Part shown: in pieces, positions 15,937 to 22,974 of the stretch
Layout: the number at the start of each line of letters is the position of its first letter
Numbering within the stretch: position 1 is the stretch's first letter
Source of the DNA: a virus
Strand: one strand, 5' to 3'
Virus record (IMG/VR): IMGVR_UViG_3300017768_000057
Span: 1 to 28,325 of that record
DNA length: 28,325 nt
Translations under genes and position numbers: made by a program
The notes under the pieces: model-generated
What the model saw: only the letters and a program-made list of their open reading frames with translations
The model's database searches: none
What the model was told of the DNA's origin: nothing

Positions 15937-16113
15937 ATGGCAAATATAAAATTAGAACCTAATCAAATGGCCTTTTTAGTGGCCGCTTCTAAAAACGCTA
16001 CTATTCAAGGTAAAGATGCTGTCATAGTAGCTAATATTATTACAACTTTAGAAAAAGAGCTTGAAAAAGCTTCTATTCCCCCTGAAGTAGCCGCTAAGAG
16101 AAAACAATCCTAA
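15937..16113 (+). CDS. Small unrecognised protein (58 aa)
   Basis: An ATG after an A-rich stretch (AAAAATAAAAAGTT) opens a 58-codon frame. The product begins MANIKLEPNQMAFLVAASKN and continues as a helical sequence with ITTLEKELEKASIPPE and a basic end KRKQS. There is no membrane helix of convincing length, although MAFLVAA and AVIVANII are hydrophobic patches. Like the 59-aa protein at 12758, it stands between fibre genes without being fibre-like. The function is unknown. Confidence 0.6.
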   Translation: MANIKLEPNQMAFLVAASKNATIQGKDAVIVANIITTLEKELEKASIPPEVAAKRKQS

Positions 16114-16133
16114 TATATTTATTGTTAAGGATA

Positions 16134-16181
16134 TTATTGGCCTCCGGGAAGTGGGCGGCATTAAGTCGTAACCAACCGTAA
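16134..16181 (+). other. GC-rich intergenic island with imperfect hairpin
   Basis: In the 80-base gap before the S74 fibre gene, the 21 bases from 16139 are about 80 percent G+C (GGCCTCCGGGAAGTGGG and on), against an AT-rich surrounding. TTA.TG.CC.CC (16134-16145) can pair imperfectly with GG.GGCATTAA (16154-16164) around a GGGAAGTG loop, with one bulge and two mismatches. CGTAA is repeated at 16167 and 16177. There is no T run, so it is not a classical terminator. It might be a translational or transcriptional control element of the following fibre gene, or an imported scrap; unassigned. Confidence 0.4.
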
Positions 16182-16193
16182 TAGACAAAACAC

Positions 16194-17633
16194 ATGCCGA
16201 ACTGGAAAAAAGTCTTACTTTCAGGCTCTAAAGCCTCTTTATACGATATTACTTCAAGTAATTTACCTGCTGAAGCTGGTAGCACTAATAATATATTAAG
16301 TATAGATGGTTCTGGGCATTTCCAAATAACTACTAGGGGTGATATCGGGGGCAGTGTTTCAGCAGGTACTGGTATATCAGGTACAACTACATTTAATATA
16401 GCATTAGATGAAGTTCCAAACCCTGGCTTTGGTGTTGCATCTGACTCAACAAATGTTTTAGATTTAGCAGAAACAGCTTCTCTTAGTAGATCTGGTATTG
16501 GTGGTGCTGATAAACTTATTATTGGTGGAGCATCCGCAGGCAGTTATAAAAATATAGAATATATAACTAAAGATTATGATAGCACTAATTTAGGCCATTT
16601 ATTTAAAGTAGGTAGTGTAACTCATTTAGCATTAGATGAAGTAAGCACTGCACGAAAGGTATCAGTTAACCCTGATGGTAGTGATATAGATTTTGCAGTT
16701 TACTCTAATGGCAATTCTACTCCCAACATGTATCTTGAGGGCAGTACCGGTCACGTAGGTGTAGGTACTGATTCACATGTTCTTACTCCAAATACTTTTA
16801 ATGTTAGTCACACAGGAGCTGACGGTGATGGGGGGATTATGATCATCAGGAATGATACAAGCATTTCTTCTGGTAATTTTTTAGGAGGTATAGGATTTGA
16901 TGGGCGTGATGGTAATGTTCCTAGCGGTATAACAGAAGCATCAGCATATATAGCAGCTTATGCTCTTCAAAATCACTCCACTACTGAGAAAGGGGGTAGA
17001 TTAGTATTTGGTGTAAGTAGGAAAGATGATAATGATGATACTACTTCATACGCAGTACTACATGTTCAATACCCTAATACAACTACTAATAATGGAAGAA
17101 TTGGAATTAATAATGCTGCCCCAAGCTATGCTTTAGATGTATTAGGTAACAGCACAAGCTATGTAGCACGAATTCGAAATGATAATTCGGGTAACAATAC
17201 AAGTGCTGATGGTTTAAATATTACTATTGACGGGACAAATTCCACAAGTAGAAATTTTATAGGATTTAGGGGTAATAATCAATTTTGTGGGGCTATTAGA
17301 TCTGCTGGTAATAATAATAGTATAGCTATAACATATAGTTCAGATAAAAATCTGAAAAAAGATATAGTCCCTACTAAATATTCTGTTGATGATTTAATGA
17401 AAATTAAAATTAAAGATTTTACATGGAAATCTTCTGGTGAAACAGACACAGGGGTTATAGCCCAAGAACTACATGAAATTTTACCTAAATCTACTTATGC
17501 TCCCAAAAAAGATGAACATTGGACTGTTGATTATACTAGCTTAGTTCCCTATCTAATTAAATCTATTCAAGACCAACAAAAAATGATTGAAGATCTTCAA
17601 CAAGAAATTAAAACCTTAAAACCACAAACCTAA
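16194..17633 (+). CDS. Tail fibre with C-terminal S74 intramolecular chaperone
   Basis: 479-aa fibre protein. The N-terminus MPNWKKVLLSGSKASLYDIT is of the 'WKKVLLSGS' type shared with the two genes upstream. A 'GIN-AAPSYALDVLGN' stretch near 305-320 is the GIGT-type fibre motif. Residues 383-479 are the intramolecular chaperone domain (peptidase S74, as in endosialidases): SDKNLKKDI holds the Ser383-Lys388 dyad in the correct S-D-x-x-x-K spacing, then DTGVIAQELHEILP, VDYTSLVPYLIKSIQDQQ and a C-terminal coiled coil. In this family the domain folds the trimer and cuts itself off in front of the Ser, leaving about 382 residues in the virion. It is the only gene in the window with this domain. 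The stop overlaps the next ATG. Confidence 0.9.
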   Translation: MPNWKKVLLSGSKASLYDITSSNLPAEAGSTNNILSIDGSGHFQITTRGDIGGSVSAGTGISGTTTFNIALDEVPNPGFGVASDSTNVLDLAETASLSRSGIGGADKLIIGGASAGSYKNIEYITKDYDSTNLGHLFKVGSVTHLALDEVSTARKVSVNPDGSDIDFAVYSNGNSTPNMYLEGSTGHVGVGTDSHVLTPNTFNVSHTGADGDGGIMIIRNDTSISSGNFLGGIGFDGRDGNVPSGITEASAYIAAYALQNHSTTEKGGRLVFGVSRKDDNDDTTSYAVLHVQYPNTTTNNGRIGINNAAPSYALDVLGNSTSYVARIRNDNSGNNTSADGLNITIDGTNSTSRNFIGFRGNNQFCGAIRSAGNNNSIAITYSSDKNLKKDIVPTKYSVDDLMKIKIKDFTWKSSGETDTGVIAQELHEILPKSTYAPKKDEHWTVDYTSLVPYLIKSIQDQQKMIEDLQQEIKTLKPQT

Positions 17634-18493
17634 TGGGATTAGTATTTTATAGTGGCTCTTTCCTAACAGGATCGGATGAAGATATAAATTATAATTCAGC
17701 AATAGAACTTGGATCTATTGGTACATCTGAAATTAATGATGCTATCCAAATTTTAATTAACTCACAATCTTTAGGAACCCTTACCAGTTCTGTTGCTATA
17801 TACATTACAGGATCTAGTCCTGATCCTTTAGTAGGAATGGGTACTACAAACCCCCTTTCTAACCTTGATATTAGATCTACAACTGGATCTTCTCCAGCAA
17901 ATTTAATTTTAAGAACTAATGAAGATGGAGTTATCCAGGTGGGGGAAGAAACAGGTAGAATTATATTTGCTATAGAATCTGCTTCATTCTTAGGTACTGG
18001 TTTTATAGCAAGCGGGTCTACCTCAGCTATATATTCTGAAGTCATAGGTAGTAATATTAATGGAGCATATGGTGGTTTAATTTTTGAAGTTAATGATAGT
18101 AGTAATGTAACTACCCCTATTAAAGCCCTAACTATAGGTTATGGTTTAGGAGCATCTAGTAATGATGTAGGTTTTGTTTTTTCAGGATCAATAAAAAGTA
18201 CTGCAGGTGCTAATTCTTTATCCTTATTATCTTCTACTAATGATAATACATTAGCCTATCTAGGATTTTCTGGTGTAAGTGATCTCCCAGAACTTGATAG
18301 AGGTATGCTTTTGCTAAATGATGATGGTAATACACATGTTCGACTTAATGGTGCAGCCGGATCTACAGATTTTCTAAATACAGGCAATAATGTAGCTATA
18401 GGAACAACTACAGCACCCGAAAAATTAACAGTAGAAGGTAGTATAAGTGCTAGTGGCGATATAATTGGTAATATAAATGGTGGATCTTTCTAA
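17633..18493 (+). CDS. Fibre-type protein with GIGT motifs and NGGSF ending (286 aa)
   Basis: A beta-rich, Ser/Gly/Asn-rich protein of 286 aa. It contains two motifs of the phage-fibre type 'V-G-x-GT-x-P-x-x-L-x-x': VGMGTTNPLSNLDI near 67-80 and VAIGTTTAPEKLTVEGSISA at about 254-273. It ends GNINGGSF, which is nearly the same as the ending of the 76-aa protein at 26525. The ATG overlaps the stop of the S74 fibre and its own stop overlaps the next ATG, so it is coupled to both. No chaperone domain is present; it may be a partner segment of the adjacent fibre. Confidence 0.75.
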   Translation: MGLVFYSGSFLTGSDEDINYNSAIELGSIGTSEINDAIQILINSQSLGTLTSSVAIYITGSSPDPLVGMGTTNPLSNLDIRSTTGSSPANLILRTNEDGVIQVGEETGRIIFAIESASFLGTGFIASGSTSAIYSEVIGSNINGAYGGLIFEVNDSSNVTTPIKALTIGYGLGASSNDVGFVFSGSIKSTAGANSLSLLSSTNDNTLAYLGFSGVSDLPELDRGMLLLNDDGNTHVRLNGAAGSTDFLNTGNNVAIGTTTAPEKLTVEGSISASGDIIGNINGGSF

Positions 18494-18819
18494 TGACACA
18501 GCAATTTAGAAAAACACCTATAAAATGGGAAAACGCAGATTTTACTTATGATAATAATACATCACCCTTAGGGGAACCATATAAGTGGGAAGATGTTTTC
18601 TTATTACAAGAAATTATAGCTGGGGGAGCTTTAGAAGATCCTAAAACTTATTTTGATAAAGAACCTGAAAAGAAAAAGAAATTTATTAAACTACTTTGCA
18701 AAGTTAATGGTGAGTTGTACGAAGAAACTAAAGAAGTACAAGAAAGAAAAATTACTGTTAAAGATATTGAACTAGTTGCAAAAGAGGTACTAGGTATTAA
18801 CGTAAACGTAAACTTATAA
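18493..18819 (+). CDS. Unrecognised non-fibre protein (108 aa)
   Basis: Lysine- and glutamate-rich, without the Ser/Gly/Thr bias of its neighbours. It begins MTQQFRKTPIKWENADFTYD, has EPYKWEDVFLLQEIIAGGAL (about 27-46), and a helical second half with KKKKFIKLLCKVNGELYEET and ITVKDIELVAKEVL. It looks like a small cytoplasmic or structural adaptor. I have an impression of similar short proteins in marine T4-like phages but cannot name a function. The ATG overlaps the preceding stop (TAATG). Confidence 0.7.
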   Translation: MTQQFRKTPIKWENADFTYDNNTSPLGEPYKWEDVFLLQEIIAGGALEDPKTYFDKEPEKKKKFIKLLCKVNGELYEETKEVQERKITVKDIELVAKEVLGINVNVNL

Positions 18820-18822
18820 GAT

Positions 18823-19401
18823 ATGTATAAACTTTATACTGATAAACAAGAAATATTTGAGTGTGATATACAATTAGAAGGTGCTTCACTTTCTAATTCT
18901 CTTGCTAGATTAATTGTAGCAACTAAAGACCTATCATTACTATTTGAAGGAGAAATTAACTCTAGAGGAAAATGCATAATTCCCATTAAAAAATTAAAAG
19001 GACTATTACAAGAAAACAGTTCTGGTAATATTAAATTAGAAGTAATAGCTGAAGATACTTATTTTACCCCTTGGGAATCTACATTTGAAGTGGATGCCTC
19101 AAGAAAAATACAAGTCGAAGTTAAATCCCAATCAGGTACTGTTATTACAGAAGATAATAAACCTAAGATTAAAGTAGCTAACATTAAAGAAACAAAACAA
19201 GTTACTACTAATGATAAAAAACACGTTTATAATATACTGAAATTGCTTGTTAAGGAAGATATTAAACTTGACAATGTAAACTTTAGAAAGAATAAATTAA
19301 ACCATATAGTTGCTACCTACTTATCTGAAAATACAATAAAAGAATCCCAAAAAGATAAAATTATTGAAGGAGTAATTACTGGTCTATCTAAATTAAAGTG
19401 A
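18823..19401 (+). CDS. Unrecognised two-domain virion-module protein (192 aa)
   Basis: The N-terminal half (about 1-100) is beta-rich, with SRGKCIIPIKKLKGLLQENS and LEVIAEDTYFTPWESTFEVD. A short acidic/lysine linker follows (about 105-130), then a helical C-terminal domain (about 130-192) with KHVYNILKLLVKEDIKL and IVATYLSENTIKESQKDKI. There is no signal peptide or membrane segment. It starts three bases after the previous stop. The pair 18493/18823 is the only non-fibre pair inside the fibre array; it might be involved in fibre assembly or tail structure. That is inferred from position alone. Confidence 0.7.
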   Translation: MYKLYTDKQEIFECDIQLEGASLSNSLARLIVATKDLSLLFEGEINSRGKCIIPIKKLKGLLQENSSGNIKLEVIAEDTYFTPWESTFEVDASRKIQVEVKSQSGTVITEDNKPKIKVANIKETKQVTTNDKKHVYNILKLLVKEDIKLDNVNFRKNKLNHIVATYLSENTIKESQKDKIIEGVITGLSKLK

Positions 19402-19408
19402 TTAAAAA

Positions 19409-20077
19409 ATGGCTGGACCCTTTAATTTTACTGGGAACAATATACAAGACACTTATCAGAGAATAGTCCAAACAGATGGTACTAGTTTCTTTGATGGAAC
19501 GGGTTCTGCAGTAAATTTTGGTTCATCCTTTACGGCCGCTGGGATATCTGGTTCATCTAATGAGTTATCTTCGTCTATATCAAATAGAGTAACAACTTTA
19601 GAAACTGCTGGATCTAGTGGGGATACATTTCCTTTTACAGGTAGTGCCGAGATTTCAGGTAGTCTAAAAGTAATTGGATCTCTTACTATTACAGGTTCTC
19701 AACTTATTACAGATGATATTACTTCTAGTGGAACATTACGCGCACGTGTTAAGTCTTTTGATATAGAACACCCCACTAAAATTGGTAAAAGACTTGTGTA
19801 TGGCGCATTAGAGGGTCCTGAGCATGGGGTATACTGTAGGGGGAGAGCGAATGTATTAAAAGTAAAATTACCGCCCGAATGGAGCAAATTAATTGTGCCC
19901 TCAACAATAACTGTACAAATATCTTCCGTAGGGAAATTTCAACCTATTTATTTTGAAAAATTTATAAGTAATTGGTTATATTTTGGTTGTGACTCAGATG
20001 ATATTATTGAATATGATTTCTTTTGGGAAGTTAAAGGTGCTAGAGCAGATGTACCTAAACTTAAAACAACTCAATAA
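19409..20077 (+). CDS. Fibre-type protein with EGPE/RGR tip-like domain (222 aa)
   Basis: The first 110 residues are Ser/Gly-rich with FPFTGSAEISGSLKVIGSLT (74-93), a stretch also present in the fibre at 22975. Residues 114-211 form a distinct domain: VKSFDIEHPTKIGKRLVYGA (114-133), LEGPEHGVYCRGR (134-146), LPPEWSKLIVPSTITVQISS (154-173), and FQPIYFEKFISNWLYF. I recognise this 'HPTK-G-R-L...EGPE-GVYxRGR' domain from many phage structural and fibre proteins, where it lies at the C-terminus. It could be a head or tip domain that is processed or binds a partner. The mechanism is not known to me. Confidence 0.75.
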   Translation: MAGPFNFTGNNIQDTYQRIVQTDGTSFFDGTGSAVNFGSSFTAAGISGSSNELSSSISNRVTTLETAGSSGDTFPFTGSAEISGSLKVIGSLTITGSQLITDDITSSGTLRARVKSFDIEHPTKIGKRLVYGALEGPEHGVYCRGRANVLKVKLPPEWSKLIVPSTITVQISSVGKFQPIYFEKFISNWLYFGCDSDDIIEYDFFWEVKGARADVPKLKTTQ

Positions 20078-20100
20078 AATATTTATAACCAAATACTATA

Positions 20101-20349
20101 TTGCCTTTATATAATAGAAATATAATTATAGAACCCGCAAGCGGATCCATCATATTTAGTGGGTCTGCGGGGGCATTTATTTCTGAAATTATTGTAAATG
20201 ATAGTGGAAGTATATCTCTTAACATCACAGAAAGTGGAAAATTTTCTATTACGGGATCAACAGATATTACTGGGTCATTAAATGTATCAGGAACCCTTTC
20301 TACTGATAACATAATACTAAGGGGAAACCTTGACCTTGGGGGATTTTAA
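20101..20349 (+). CDS. Tiny fibre-type protein with TTG start (82 aa)
   Basis: The frame is closed by a stop at 20086, and the only plausible start after it is TTG at 20101 (TTGCCTTTA), so it is a rare non-ATG start. The product begins MPLYNRNIIIEPASGSIIFS and has a beta-rich sequence with repeated 'ITGS' and 'SGT' units, ending ILRGNLDLGGF. It resembles the 76-aa protein at 26525 in size, composition and its Gly-Gly-Phe ending. It may be an accessory fibre segment; a degraded remnant of a larger fibre is also possible. Confidence 0.55.
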   Translation: MPLYNRNIIIEPASGSIIFSGSAGAFISEIIVNDSGSISLNITESGKFSITGSTDITGSLNVSGTLSTDNIILRGNLDLGGF

Positions 20350-20380
20350 ATATGTATATTAGAATAATCAAATAGACAAC

Positions 20381-22957
20381 ATGGCTCAAACAATTCAGTT
20401 AAAAAGAGGTGGCGTAGGCTCTCTATCATCTACAGTAACCGCAAATATAGGTGAGGTTTTAATTGTCACTGGTTCTAGTGGTAATTTAACAGGACCATTT
20501 TTAGTTGTTGGTATAGGTGAAACTTCGGCTAGCTTAGTTAACCCCGTACAATTAGGAACAACAGTTCCTACATTAGATTCAAATAATAAACAACTAAATG
20601 GTACTTTATTTTATGATACTGATGATAACAAATTATATAGATTAGATAGTAGTGGTAATACTGAAATTACCCTAGGTACTTTACAAAATGAAGCACGATT
20701 TGCTCTTACAGGTAGTACTAACCTATTCAAAGATTCACAAATAATTACAGGTAGTACATTATTGGGGTCACCTGATACTGCTCCTACGGAAATTAGAGGA
20801 GCTTCTTCTACAAATAATAATTATGCTTTAATTGTTAGCCAATCTGCTTATTTTAGTAACCATAATGTTGGTCACCCAAATAATTTAGCTTGGCAATCTA
20901 ATTTAGCAGGTTCTATATTTAATAATTATGATGCTAATACTGATGTAGCAGAAATTTTAAGAACATTCGCAGGACTTATTAGTTCTTCTAATAGTGCTTT
21001 AGTTGCTTCTCCTACTGCTTTAGCTACTAAATACACGGGGTATAATAGCGAAGCTGAATCACTGCCTACTGATAGTAGCGATTTTGATAGTGTATACCTT
21101 CCTGTAGGGTTTACTGAAGAAAATGCTGCTTACTTAAATCTAAAGGGATTTAATGGAGGCGCAGGTACAAGTATGTTTAGTGAGGTAGCTGCTTCAAATA
21201 GACGCACAGGAGTTACAACAGGTAATTATGGGGTTAGAATAGATTTATTAGGGGGTGGCGTTGCCGATACTGAATTTGATGCGGGGTCTAATAGTGATAA
21301 CTTTACTGTATTCGCTAAAGTAACTCAAAGTTTTAGTGATACACAAAGTGAGAATGATCCAAGCCCCGCTAGTAATACATTTAATACTCAATCTAGATTT
21401 GAATTTACCTTAACCCCGGGGGCCGCTGGTGTAGTAGTACAGGGGGGGCCTAGTAATACTATTGATTTAGAAACAATAGCGACGGGTAACCCAACAGTTA
21501 TTCCACCTCAGTTTAAAAAGGCTAATGGTGCTAATATACCTTTACAAACATCTTTAAGATATAAAGCTTCTAGTGAAGATTTTACAGACATTTCCTCAAG
21601 TGGATACTACAAATACCAAGGTATATTAGCAGGTGTAGCCACAGGTAGTACCCAAACAGAAGCTGAAGTTATTTTTGGTAGCTTACAAAGCCCTGGATCC
21701 CAAACCAATGTAAATACATCTATATTTCAATCTCCACTACAAATTAGTGATATAACAGATACTGCAGTTTCTAATGTTACAAAATTTACTTCTTCAAGTT
21801 TTACTTCTAGAAGCTTATCAGGTGCCCCATACTTGAATGGAGCTACTTATAGTGCAGAAGTTACAGCTAGTAATTTATTTAAACCCCTATATAGAAACAA
21901 CACTACATTATTAGATGGTTCAATTACTAGTACTACTTTAACTTTTGCGGGCGACTCAACACAAATAATTACTATTCAGTCAGATGGCGATGTAGCTGGA
22001 GCTAATAGGGTATATGATGGTAATACCGCTAGAGCAATTAATGATAACCCGGGTATAGATGATACTGGTAGAATAGCAGAAACCTATAGCTTTGGTGCTA
22101 GTGATGCTAATGAAACTAATATCCTAGAAGGATCAAGCTATAGTGATAGTACATTTACATACAGAATTACATCTCGTAATTTCACTGACAGTACTACAAA
22201 TGATGATACTAATATAAATTATCACACAGCGGGAGCCTTTGGCCAACCTGTAGCTAGTGGTTCTCTAGCATACTTCATTTCAGATGATGGTGGTGCTGGT
22301 GGGGCTACAAATACTAGCGAAACCTTTAAAGGTGAAGTTTATAGAAGAACAATTAGTAATTCAACTACTTTAACAACAGCATTTAATTCAAGTTCAAGAT
22401 TAACATTAGGAGATGGTGGTGACTTACAAGTTAAACCTGGTTTCCTTGTTAATCCAGAACATAACGGTACTGCTGTAAGTAATGCAGGTGCTGGTTATTG
22501 GTACCCTACAGATGGATTTAACCAGGCCCATTATAAGTGGTTCTTAAGAGAAGTTGACACTGGAGCAAGTAGTAATAAAAGTACTCTAACATTAAATTTT
22601 GACCCAGATAGCAGCAGTGATTTTGTTACTTGGGATACTACCACTAATAACAAAATTTCAATCGGTGTTATTTTCCAAGCACAAAACTCTGATATATTTG
22701 ATGCTGTTAAAGGTAATGGTACTTATGGAGGTAGTTTAAATGCACAATCAACAGGAAATAATAACCCATTTAGCGATAATATAGATGTTATAGGTGATTT
22801 TACATCATTTACAAATTCAAGTGGTACATTAACTTTAGGATTAAATAACTCTATAGGACAAACTATTAACGCTTCAAACCCTAAAATTTGGATATTAATT
22901 AGATATAAAGGAGCCCCTGCTTCTACATTAACTGGATTTACAGTATCCACATCGTAA
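20381..22957 (+). CDS. Large fibre-type adhesin (858 aa)
   Basis: A long beta protein rich in Ser, Thr, Asn and Gly. The N-terminus MAQTIQLKRGGVGSLSSTVT is of the 'LKR' type also seen at 25707 and 26776, followed by NGTLFYDTDDNKLYRLDSSG (74-93), a fibre-base motif. The middle (about 160-520) is unlike the other fibres here and contains aromatic-rich stretches such as GFNQAHYKWFLREVDTG near 710. It lacks the LNSG module, the S74 chaperone and long heptad repeats. It ends TLTGFTVSTS. It is probably a receptor-binding or structural fibre with its own tip, but no catalytic residues can be pointed to. Confidence 0.75.
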   Translation: MAQTIQLKRGGVGSLSSTVTANIGEVLIVTGSSGNLTGPFLVVGIGETSASLVNPVQLGTTVPTLDSNNKQLNGTLFYDTDDNKLYRLDSSGNTEITLGTLQNEARFALTGSTNLFKDSQIITGSTLLGSPDTAPTEIRGASSTNNNYALIVSQSAYFSNHNVGHPNNLAWQSNLAGSIFNNYDANTDVAEILRTFAGLISSSNSALVASPTALATKYTGYNSEAESLPTDSSDFDSVYLPVGFTEENAAYLNLKGFNGGAGTSMFSEVAASNRRTGVTTGNYGVRIDLLGGGVADTEFDAGSNSDNFTVFAKVTQSFSDTQSENDPSPASNTFNTQSRFEFTLTPGAAGVVVQGGPSNTIDLETIATGNPTVIPPQFKKANGANIPLQTSLRYKASSEDFTDISSSGYYKYQGILAGVATGSTQTEAEVIFGSLQSPGSQTNVNTSIFQSPLQISDITDTAVSNVTKFTSSSFTSRSLSGAPYLNGATYSAEVTASNLFKPLYRNNTTLLDGSITSTTLTFAGDSTQIITIQSDGDVAGANRVYDGNTARAINDNPGIDDTGRIAETYSFGASDANETNILEGSSYSDSTFTYRITSRNFTDSTTNDDTNINYHTAGAFGQPVASGSLAYFISDDGGAGGATNTSETFKGEVYRRTISNSTTLTTAFNSSSRLTLGDGGDLQVKPGFLVNPEHNGTAVSNAGAGYWYPTDGFNQAHYKWFLREVDTGASSNKSTLTLNFDPDSSSDFVTWDTTTNNKISIGVIFQAQNSDIFDAVKGNGTYGGSLNAQSTGNNNPFSDNIDVIGDFTSFTNSSGTLTLGLNNSIGQTINASNPKIWILIRYKGAPASTLTGFTVSTS

Positions 22958-22974
22958 TACAGAAACTATAAGAT

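Noticed and set aside
16163-16172. AAGTCGTAAC, a 10-base match to the 3' end of bacterial 16S rRNA
   Set aside because: Flanking bases do not continue the match, and ten bases are expected by chance often enough; no rRNA fragment.
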